Part shown: in pieces, positions 43,099 to 49,895 of the stretch
Numbering within the stretch: position 1 is the first letter of the stretch
How the letters are laid out: every line of letters begins with the position of its first letter
NCBI GenBank assembly: GCA_022823365.1
Contig: JAJDXG010000043.1
Coordinates: 1 to 49,895, forward strand
Length of the DNA: 49,895 bases
Direction of reading: 5' to 3'
DNA from: Gemmatimonadota bacterium
GTDB taxonomy: Bacteria > Gemmatimonadota > Gemmatimonadetes > Longimicrobiales > Gaopeijiaceae
Translations under genes and position numbers: made by a program
The notes under the pieces: model-generated
Databases searched by the model: none
Told to the model about the DNA's origin: nothing
What the model saw: the letters and a program-made list of their open reading frames with translations, nothing else

Positions 43099-43165
43099 TC
43101 GGTCTGCTCCGCGAGGAAGAAGGAAGTTGGCGCGACGGTGTGGCCGTGGAGGACGCTGCGGGAGA

Positions 43166-43183
43166 GTCGCCGGAAGAGGCGAC
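43166..43183 (-). terminator. Small hairpin between the UPF0182 gene and sucC
   Basis: GTCGCC and GGCGAC pair perfectly around six bases. There is no T-run on the minus strand, so at best a pausing, Rho-linked or stability structure marking the boundary before sucC. Confidence 0.3.
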
Positions 43184-43231
43184 CGGCCAAGTTACCCGGT
43201 CATCCGCTCACGATCAAGAATCCGGCGCGGC

Positions 43232-46009
43232 TCATGAACCTGCCTGGTCCTCGAAGCGCTCCAGCAGGTCGCGCAACTCGCGCAGACGCGCGCCGAAACC
43301 GGCGAAATCCCCGGCCCGGAGCGCTTCTTCCGCGCGGTCGAGCAGATCCAGGGCGTCGCCCGGCCAGGCCGACGTGTCGGTGGCCAGTTCCCGCAGTTCC
43401 TCCAGGTCCCGGGTGTCGACCACTTCCTCGGGCGCGTCGGGGGCGGCCATGGCTGCGAGCGCGGCCACAGTGGCGTCCAGGGTCGGCTGCATCGCCACCC
43501 GGCGGCCATCGCTGACGACGAACTGGCGGAGCTCGGGAATCGCGTCCGACTCGGCTGCGAGGAAGATCGGTTCCATGTACATGAGCGTGCCGTCCACGGG
43601 CACGATGTGCAGGTGACCGGTCCAGACGTCGCTTCCTCCCTGTCGCCAGAGCGAGAGCTGCTGGGAGATGAAGGGATCCTGTTCCACGAGCGCCTCCACC
43701 AGGCGGGGGCCGGGGACCTGATCCTCGACCGGAATGTCGTAGAGGAGGAGCTCGCCGTAGGCGTCCCCGTCGCTGCGCGCGACCAGCAGGGCGGTCAGGT
43801 TCTGCCGGCCGGCCGGTACGAAAGCGGTGCTCAGCAGGTACTCCGGTTCCTGCGCGCCGGGCAGCCGGTAGATGGCGTACTCGGGCCTGTACGGGACCGG
43901 ATTGGTGCCCTGGGCGAGCTCCGTGGCGGGCGCCCACACGTCTTCCTGGCCGTGGAAGGAAGGGGCGGTTTCCAGATGATACTGGAACAGCACCCGGCCC
44001 TGCAGGCTGAGAAGCGCGCGCGGATAGCGAATGTGTTCGCGGAGCCCGGGAGGCATCTCCTCCATGGGTTGAAAGAGGCCGGGAAGGATGCGCCGGTAGC
44101 CTTCCAGCAGCGGATCGCCCTCGTCAGCCACATAGAAGGCGACACGACCGGTCACCCCGTCCACGGTGACCTTGACGCTGTTGCGCACATACGTCACCGT
44201 AGCACGCGCTTCCAGGTCGTAGGCGCTAGCCAGCGGGAAATGGCGGGTGGCGGTGAAGGCGTCGAGCATCCAGACCACGCGGCCTTCGTGCACCACCGGA
44301 TAGGGCGATTCGGGAAAGCGCAGGAAGGGGGCGATATCGCGCGCCCGCGCCGTCACCTGGCGCCGAAACACGAAACGGCTCCGGGGTGAGACTTCGGAGG
44401 CGAACAGCAGGTTCGTGTCGCGGAAGCGGAGCGCCAGCAGGACCTTCCGCAGCCACGAATCCAGCAGGATGCCTTCCGGGTAGTCCACTCCGGCCTGGCC
44501 GGGTCCGCCCTCGGGGTCGAGAAAAGCCTCCGTGGTGGGATTGATGATGGCGTAGGCCTGGGGGCGGAGGCCGAAGAACACCGACGGGCGCACCAGGCGC
44601 AGTCTCTCGGGCGCCGCCGCGCCTTCCGCGAACTCGGGCGGGATCGCGGACAGGATCGTCGACGGCCGCCCCTCGGGGGTGTGCTCCCCGGCCGCGCTGG
44701 CAACCGCGCCCATGCCCGCGATGTAGCGCTCGCGAATGTGGAGGTTCTGCCAGTTTCGGTCTTCGATGCCGCCGGGCTCGATCTCGCGCACCGCCAGCGC
44801 GACCGGCACCAGGCCTTCCGGGCCCCGATAGCGATCAATGGTGACGTCGCTGAACTCGTAGTAGCGGAAGCGGGCTTCCAGCTGCCGGTACGTGGTCAGG
44901 AGCGCGCCCGGAGTCCAGACGGGGAGCCCGGAGAACTGGCTGGCGACGGCCATCGCGCGCGGTTCTTCGGTCGTCGCGCGGTAGTCGAATCGCTCACGCC
45001 GCAACTGGTCGAGCCCGAACCCGATGCGCGTGAACTCCAGATTGTGCTCGATATAGGGCGTTTCGCTCTCGAGCTCGTTGGGCTCGACGCGAAAGCGCTG
45101 CACGGTCGCCGGGTAGAGCTGAGCCAGCACGAGCGTGCCCACCACGATGGCCCCCAGCCCGGCCGCGGTCGGGACGGCCTTGCGTCGCGAGCCTCCCCAT
45201 GCCACCAGGGCCGCCGAACCAAGTGCGACCACGGCGAGCGCCGTCAACGCGGGCAGGCGGGCGACGGCGTCGGTGAAGCCGAACAGCCCCTGCACGCCGG
45301 AGTTGCCGTCGAGCAGGAGGATGTAGCGGGCGATCTGGAAGCGTACGGCCAGCAGGACCAGAAACGTCGTGACCAGGAGGGTGAGGTGCCGGCGCGCCAG
45401 ATCTTCCAGCCCGAGTCCCTTGCGCGTCAGGCGGAGGGCGCCGGTGGCTGCGTAGATGGCGATGGAGAGGCTGAACAGGAAGAAGATCAGCAGGAGCGCG
45501 AAGGCGACGATCCCGCTCATCACAGGCAGGGCGAAGATATAGAAGGACACATCGTGCCCGAGGATCGGTTCGCTCAGCCCCCACGCGGGGGCCCGAAGCA
45601 GGAGCAGCAGCGCCAGTCCCGCTTCAGGGGGAACCACGGCGCTGAACCAGAGCGCCGCCAGCACCGAGATGACGAGCGTGCCGCGCGAGATCCACACGCC
45701 GGGGATTCTCTCCGATATCTCCAGATTGGCGAAACGCCTGCGGATCCTGAGCGCGCGTACCGCGACCGCGAACAGGCGCACGTTTGCGTAGACCATCGCG
45801 CCGACGGCCAGCATGACCAGGACGCGCACCCCCCAGCGCGCCAGCGTGCGGGTCCAGAAGACGTCGAGATATCCGTTGGCCCCGAACCAGAGAACTTCGA
45901 CATAGAGGTCGAGGGCTTCGCGGGCCACCAGAAGCACCGCGGCCCCGGCCACGATCGAGGCGACCAGAACGCGGCCGCCGCGCCACGTGCGAGGGCGCGC
46001 CTCAGACAC
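43232..46009 (-). CDS. UPF0182 family large membrane protein
   Basis: A 925-residue UPF0182 protein of unknown function. About seven hydrophobic helices fill the first ~300 residues (e.g. VLVASIVAGAAVLLVAREAL, LLLIFFLFSLSIAIYAATGA), followed by a large, probably extracytoplasmic part with the family motifs PYIEHNLEFTRIGFGLD, NWQNLHIRERYIAG, VRPSVFFGLRPQAY, EGRVVWMLDAFTATRHFPLA and the long Glu/Leu-rich C-terminus. The GTG at 46009 (VSEARPRTW) overlaps the phosphomutase stop by 8 bp; an earlier in-frame start would lie within that gene. The family is frequent in Actinobacteria and some diderms. Confidence 0.9.
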   Translation of the reverse strand: MSEARPRTWRGGRVLVASIVAGAAVLLVAREALDLYVEVLWFGANGYLDVFWTRTLARWGVRVLVMLAVGAMVYANVRLFAVAVRALRIRRRFANLEISERIPGVWISRGTLVISVLAALWFSAVVPPEAGLALLLLLRAPAWGLSEPILGHDVSFYIFALPVMSGIVAFALLLIFFLFSLSIAIYAATGALRLTRKGLGLEDLARRHLTLLVTTFLVLLAVRFQIARYILLLDGNSGVQGLFGFTDAVARLPALTALAVVALGSAALVAWGGSRRKAVPTAAGLGAIVVGTLVLAQLYPATVQRFRVEPNELESETPYIEHNLEFTRIGFGLDQLRRERFDYRATTEEPRAMAVASQFSGLPVWTPGALLTTYRQLEARFRYYEFSDVTIDRYRGPEGLVPVALAVREIEPGGIEDRNWQNLHIRERYIAGMGAVASAAGEHTPEGRPSTILSAIPPEFAEGAAAPERLRLVRPSVFFGLRPQAYAIINPTTEAFLDPEGGPGQAGVDYPEGILLDSWLRKVLLALRFRDTNLLFASEVSPRSRFVFRRQVTARARDIAPFLRFPESPYPVVHEGRVVWMLDAFTATRHFPLASAYDLEARATVTYVRNSVKVTVDGVTGRVAFYVADEGDPLLEGYRRILPGLFQPMEEMPPGLREHIRYPRALLSLQGRVLFQYHLETAPSFHGQEDVWAPATELAQGTNPVPYRPEYAIYRLPGAQEPEYLLSTAFVPAGRQNLTALLVARSDGDAYGELLLYDIPVEDQVPGPRLVEALVEQDPFISQQLSLWRQGGSDVWTGHLHIVPVDGTLMYMEPIFLAAESDAIPELRQFVVSDGRRVAMQPTLDATVAALAAMAAPDAPEEVVDTRDLEELRELATDTSAWPGDALDLLDRAEEALRAGDFAGFGARLRELRDLLERFEDQAGS

Positions 46010-47372
46010 CGACGCCTCGAGCCCGGAGCCAGTCCTCGACCTCGCGCTGGATCTCCCCCAGGCGCACATCGGTGTCGGCTTCGTAGCGCGCCGCGAGGAC
46101 GGGCTGGGTATTGGATGCTCTCAACAGGCCCCAGCCTCCGTCGAAGAGGATGCGTGCACCGTCCACCGCGATCACCTCGTGGCTCCGGGAGAAATGTTCG
46201 CGGGCGGCTTCGGCGATGTCGTGCTTGATGTGCTCCGCCACCTCGATACGGTACTCGGGCGTCGATGCGTAGCGAGGCAGATCCGCCACCAGCGCCGAGA
46301 GCGGGCGTCCGGACGCGGCCAGCAGGCGCAGAAGCCGGCACGCGGCGTATACGGCGTCGTCCACCCCGATGTACTCGTCGGCGAAACAGATGTGCCCGGA
46401 GAGCTCACCACCGATGACCGCTCCGGTGGCATGCATCTTTTCCTTGATGAGGGAGTGTCCGGTCGCCCACATCACGGGGACGCCCCCCGCTGCCTCGAAA
46501 ACGCGCGGCAGCACCTGGGAGCACTTCACGTCGAAGACCAGCTTCTCGCCCGGACCCCGGCGTTCGAGCACCTCCAGGCCGAAAAGGAGAAGCAGGATGT
46601 CGCCACGGACGACCGCGCCCGTCTCGTCCACGACCCCGATGCGGTCGGCATCGCCGTCAAAGCCGATGCCCAGGGCCGCGCCGGTCTGGCGAACACGCGC
46701 CGCCAGGTCCACGACGTTCTCGTCGACCGTGGGATCGGGGTGATGGTTCGGGAAGGTCCCGTCGAGCTCGCAGTAGAGGGGGATCACCTCGGCTCCGATC
46801 GCCTCCAGCACAGGCACTGCGGTGAGCGCCCCGGAAGCGTTGGCGCAGTCCGCGACCACCTTCAGCGGCACGGTTTTCTCGAACCGGCCCGCGACGTCGG
46901 CGACGTACCGGTCGAGAACGTCGACGCGTTCCAGGGTGCCCGGTCCACGACGCGCCACTCCTTCATCGATCCGCCGGCGCAGCTCCTGGATCCCTTCGCC
47001 GTATAGCGGGCGCCCACCCACGGTCATCTTGATCCCGTTCCATTCGGGGGGGTTGTGGCTGCCGGTGATCTGCGCACCCCCTGCCGCCGCCAGCTCGCGC
47101 TCGGCCCAGTAGGTCACGGGGGTCGGTACCGTGCCGAGGCTGATCACATGTCCGCCCGCCGAGCGGATGCCCTCCGAGAGCGCGTCGGCCAGGCCGTCCG
47201 AGCTGGGACGGTTGTCGCTCCCGACCACGATGCGCGGATGGGCATCGCCGGCCCGTGCGCTCACCGCCGTGACCAGGGCGATCCCGGTGGCGCGGGCCAC
47301 CTCGCTGTCGATGGTTTCGCCAACGATGCCCCGGATGTCGTATTGCCGGAAGATCTCGGGAGAAAAGCTCAA
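46002..47372 (-). CDS. Phosphomannomutase/phosphoglucomutase
   Basis: The 456-residue alpha-D-phosphohexomutase interconverts hexose 1- and 6-phosphates for surface sugars. The phospho-Ser loop is TGSHNPPEWNGIK, the metal loop GFDGDADRIG, the sugar loop GGELSGH and the phosphate loop near the C-terminus RASNTQP. Whether it prefers mannose or glucose (ManB/AlgC/PgcA type) is not resolved. The first codon is TTG at 47372 (reading LSFSPEIFRQYDIRG); no ATG or GTG fits better, since the N-terminal IFRQYDIRG must be retained, and there is no clear Shine-Dalgarno. Confidence 0.93.
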   Translation of the reverse strand: MSFSPEIFRQYDIRGIVGETIDSEVARATGIALVTAVSARAGDAHPRIVVGSDNRPSSDGLADALSEGIRSAGGHVISLGTVPTPVTYWAERELAAAGGAQITGSHNPPEWNGIKMTVGGRPLYGEGIQELRRRIDEGVARRGPGTLERVDVLDRYVADVAGRFEKTVPLKVVADCANASGALTAVPVLEAIGAEVIPLYCELDGTFPNHHPDPTVDENVVDLAARVRQTGAALGIGFDGDADRIGVVDETGAVVRGDILLLLFGLEVLERRGPGEKLVFDVKCSQVLPRVFEAAGGVPVMWATGHSLIKEKMHATGAVIGGELSGHICFADEYIGVDDAVYAACRLLRLLAASGRPLSALVADLPRYASTPEYRIEVAEHIKHDIAEAAREHFSRSHEVIAVDGARILFDGGWGLLRASNTQPVLAARYEADTDVRLGEIQREVEDWLRARGVGV

Positions 47373-47415
47373 AGCCGGTACAGCCCAGAAGTGGTTGCGT
47401 GCCGTGTGATGTCTC

Positions 47416-47452
47416 GCGGATGCCGGGCGATCCGCTGTCGCGCACTAGTGCG
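47416..47452. promoter_or_regulatory. Stem-loop and perfect 12-bp palindrome between nuoN and the phosphomutase gene
   Basis: GCGGAT (47416-47421) and ATCCGC (47430-47435) pair around eight bases, and CGCACTAGTGCG (47441-47452) is a perfect palindrome. Both lie in the 100-bp gap. The stem-loop may end the nuo transcript; the palindrome could bind a dimeric regulator of the phosphomutase operon. No T-run is seen. Confidence 0.4.
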
Positions 47453-47472
47453 GATGCGCTGAACTCATCCCG

Positions 47473-48987
47473 CTAGGGAGCGGCGCCCAGAAGCAGTGCT
47501 CCTGCCGTCAGCAGTCCTTCCGCACCCGCGCGGGCAAATCCCACGCCCCCGCCCGGGAAGACGCCCAGACCGACTACGACCGCCACCGCCGCACCCATGG
47601 CGAAGCGCATGGTCAGGGGCACCGTCACGGGGTCCGGCTCGTCGGATTCCGCCGCTTCCCGCATCCACATGTACCATGCGATCCGCAGGTAGTAATAGTA
47701 CGACACCACGGTCGTGAGGACGAAAATCACGGAAAGGGTCCAGAGTCCGGCCTCGGCCGCTCCCTGCAGAATGAAGATCTTGCCCATGAACCCGCCCGTG
47801 CCGGGGAAGCCGGCAAGGGAGAGGAGAAAGATGGTCAGGCAGACGGCCAGAGCGGGATGCCTGGCCCCGAGCCCCGCGTACCGGTGGAGACCGAGCCGCT
47901 CTTCGCCGTGCCCTGAAACGCACAGGATCACCGCGAAGGCGCCGATGTTCATCGCGGTGTAGACCAGCAGGTAGAACAGCAGTCCCGCGGTGGCGTTCTG
48001 ATTCAGAGCCACGATGGCCACCAGCAGGTAGCCGGCGTGGGCGATGCTGGAATAGGCCAGCAGCCGCTTGACGTTGGTCTGGGCCAGGGCGATGACGTTG
48101 GCGATCACCATGGTGAGCGCCGCGAGCCACCACCCGATCGCGTACCAGCTCTCGGGGATGCCCCCGAAGCCGACCAGGAAGACGCGCGCGAAGGCGACGA
48201 ACGCCGCTGCCTTCACGCTCGCCGACATGAAGGCCGTCACCGGGGAAGGGGCGCCCTCATAGACGTCGGGCGTCCACATGTGGAAGGGGATCGCCGAGAC
48301 CTTGAACGCGAAGCCGATGGCCAACAGCGCGATGCCGACGTGGAGCAGCCCCGCCACCGCCGCATCCGAGCCGATGGCCAGCGCGATGAGCCCCAGGTTG
48401 GTGCTGCCCGTGGCCCCGTATACCAGCGCGATCCCGTAGAGCAGAAAGCCGGTCGAGAAGGCGCCCAGCAGGAAGTACTTGAGCCCGGATTCCGCCGACT
48501 TCGGATCGCGCCGGTTGAAGCCCGACAGCACGTAGGCGCTGATCGACATCACCTCCAGGGCCAGGAAGATGACGATCAGGTCGCGCGTGCCTCCCATGAG
48601 CATCATGCCCACCGTGGCGAAGAGCACCAGCGCGTGGAACTCGCCCTCCTGCAACCGCTGGCGGCGCACGTAGGCGGGCGAGATGGCAAGCGCGAGCATG
48701 GCCGCGAGCAGGAAGATCCAGTTGGCGAAGAGGTGGAAGCGGTCGACCGCGATCATCGTGCTTCCCTGCCCCGGTGTCAGCCCGTACAGCCACCCGTTGG
48801 CAAAGGCTGCCGCGAGCACGCCCACCATCGCCAGAACCGCCAGATTCCCCGAGCCGGCGCGCGGCCCCGAAGTCGCGCCGCCCTTCCAGACGCCGGCCAG
48901 CAGCACCACGGTCCCCCAGACCGAGAGCACGATCTCGGGAAGCAGCGCCAGCAGGTAGTGCGCGGGGGTGGAGAAGTCGAGCGTCAT
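47473..48987 (-). CDS. nuoN: NADH-quinone oxidoreductase subunit N
   Basis: A 504-residue membrane subunit of complex I, of the Mrp-antiporter type, with about fourteen helices. Signature pieces are FMSASVKAAAFVAF (conserved Lys), PFHMWTPDVYEGAPSPVTAF, LLAYSSIAHAGYLLVA and FSLAGFPGTGGFMGK-type LSLAGFPGTGGFMGKIFIL. It contributes to proton pumping. It is the final nuo gene and overlaps nuoM by ATGA. Confidence 0.96.
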   Translation of the reverse strand: MTLDFSTPAHYLLALLPEIVLSVWGTVVLLAGVWKGGATSGPRAGSGNLAVLAMVGVLAAAFANGWLYGLTPGQGSTMIAVDRFHLFANWIFLLAAMLALAISPAYVRRQRLQEGEFHALVLFATVGMMLMGGTRDLIVIFLALEVMSISAYVLSGFNRRDPKSAESGLKYFLLGAFSTGFLLYGIALVYGATGSTNLGLIALAIGSDAAVAGLLHVGIALLAIGFAFKVSAIPFHMWTPDVYEGAPSPVTAFMSASVKAAAFVAFARVFLVGFGGIPESWYAIGWWLAALTMVIANVIALAQTNVKRLLAYSSIAHAGYLLVAIVALNQNATAGLLFYLLVYTAMNIGAFAVILCVSGHGEERLGLHRYAGLGARHPALAVCLTIFLLSLAGFPGTGGFMGKIFILQGAAEAGLWTLSVIFVLTTVVSYYYYLRIAWYMWMREAAESDEPDPVTVPLTMRFAMGAAVAVVVGLGVFPGGGVGFARAGAEGLLTAGALLLGAAP

Positions 48988-49895
48988 GAGTCGGCCGGCT
49001 CCTCGGCGGGCGGAGTCGTGTGGACGCGCTCCAGGATGGCTTCCACGCTCGGCTCCATGCGCTCGAGAATCGGCGTGGGCGCGACTCCGATCACGATCAT
49101 GAGCGCGACCATGGGCGACAGGATGAAGATCTCCCGGCGGGAGAGATCGGGCATCGACCGGTTCTCCTCCCGGTCCAGCTCGTTGAAGAGAACCCGCTGC
49201 ACCATGGGCAGCATGTAGTAGGCGGCGAAGATGACGCCGCTGGTGGCGATGACGGCGGTGACGGGGTGCGTCTCGAAGGTGCCCAGAAGCGCCAGGAACT
49301 CGCCGACGAAGCCGCTTGTGCCGGGGAGGCCGATCGAGGCCAGGGCGGTGATCACGAGCGCCAGTGCGAGCATGGGCGCGACGCGTGCGAGGCCGCCGAA
49401 CTCTCCGGTCAGCCGGGTGTGGCGGCGCTCGTACAGCATGCCCAGGATGAGGAAGAGCGCCCCGGTGGAGATGCCGTGCGAGATCATCACAACCAGCCCT
49501 CCCTGAATTCCGTTCAGCGTCAGGGCGAAGATGCCGATCACCACGAAGCCCATGTGCGCCACCGAGGTGTAGGCCACCAGCTTCTTGGCGTCCGGCTGCA
49601 CGGCGGCCACCCAGGCGGCGTACACGATGCCCGCCGTGCCGAGCACCAGCATCACGGTCACCACCGAGGGGTGCTGGGAGGCGGCTGGAAAGAACGGCAG
49701 CAGGAAGCGGAGGAACCCGTAGGTGCCCATCTTGAGCAGGATCGCGGCCAGCACCACCGAGCCCGGCGTGGGGGCCTCCACGTGCGCGTCCGGCAGCCAG
49801 GTGTGGAAGGGGAACAGCGGCACCTTGATCGAGAACGCGAGCGCAAAGGCGGCGAACAGCCAGAGCTGCTCGCGCATCGAGAGCGACGCGCCGAG
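48984..49895 (-). CDS. nuoM: NADH-quinone oxidoreductase subunit M (3' part)
   Basis: The last 303 residues of NuoM; the 5' part lies beyond the window edge. It shows the antiporter-like membrane helices with AFSIKVPLFPFHTWLPDAHVEAPTPGSVVLAAILLKMGTYG broken over several segments, KKLVAYTSVAHMGFVVIG, the conserved His/Lys residues, and IGLPGTSGFVGEFLAL. The frame stays open to the last base. The tail (TPPAEEPADS) is polar. Confidence 0.95.
   Translation of the reverse strand, partial: LGASLSMREQLWLFAAFALAFSIKVPLFPFHTWLPDAHVEAPTPGSVVLAAILLKMGTYGFLRFLLPFFPAASQHPSVVTVMLVLGTAGIVYAAWVAAVQPDAKKLVAYTSVAHMGFVVIGIFALTLNGIQGGLVVMISHGISTGALFLILGMLYERRHTRLTGEFGGLARVAPMLALALVITALASIGLPGTSGFVGEFLALLGTFETHPVTAVIATSGVIFAAYYMLPMVQRVLFNELDREENRSMPDLSRREIFILSPMVALMIVIGVAPTPILERMEPSVEAILERVHTTPPAEEPADS

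Overview
The window is a dense, GC-rich (about two-thirds G+C by eye) bacterial chromosome segment with 43 recognisable complete protein genes, two edge fragments and no rRNA, tRNA or CRISPR. The Kdo/Lpt genes show a diderm with lipopolysaccharide. Together with a sortilin/VPS10-type BNR-repeat exoprotein, a 6-bladed beta-propeller lipoprotein, TPR exoproteins, an S41 protease and a UPF0182 protein, this fits Gemmatimonadota best. That assignment is inference from gene content, not a phylogeny.

Left part (1-8289): a CDS tail, then a ~500 bp non-coding stretch with an AT-rich promoter/operator-like site and decayed ~19 bp repeats that resemble IS21-type ends. Next come a secreted TPR protein and a PPK2 polyphosphate kinase (minus), then GNAT acetyltransferase, Fsr-like MFS exporter, secreted creatininase-family protein and membrane-anchored TPR protein (plus). 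The last of these converges on, and overlaps by 56 bp, an M23 peptidase lipoprotein gene.

Envelope operon (21816 down to 8617, minus): kdsB-pyrG-kdsA-kdsC-kdsD-lptC-lptA-like-lptB-rpoN-wecB-GT4-GT2, mostly joined by ATGA overlaps. It makes CMP-Kdo (PyrG supplies CTP), builds the Lpt export machine, encodes sigma-54 and ends with sugar epimerase/glycosyltransferase functions for surface glycans. LptB carries an unusual ~147-residue N-terminal extension, and the LptA-like protein is greatly enlarged by acidic low-complexity linkers.

Middle (22059-32365): beta-propeller lipoprotein, 1068-residue BNR-repeat exoprotein, orphan TrpG/PabA glutaminase, zinc-ribbon membrane protein, glutamine-dependent NAD synthetase and an S41 protease with a duplicated N-terminal segment.

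Lipid/central-metabolism run (47372 down to 32461, minus): phosphomannomutase/phosphoglucomutase, UPF0182, sucC-sucD-ndk, DUF177-rpmF-plsX-fabH-fabD-fabG-acpP-fabF (the classic type II fatty-acid cluster), ispF, dedA and a Xer tyrosine recombinase. The Xer protein has Asn where the nucleophilic Tyr should be and a premature stop a few codons later, which is the most surprising single observation here. At the right edge are nuoN and the 3' part of nuoM of respiratory complex I.

No clear defence system, prophage or novel multigene system is visible. The interest lies in altered or extended versions of core genes, a local synonymous-codon anomaly, and several intergenic inverted repeats.
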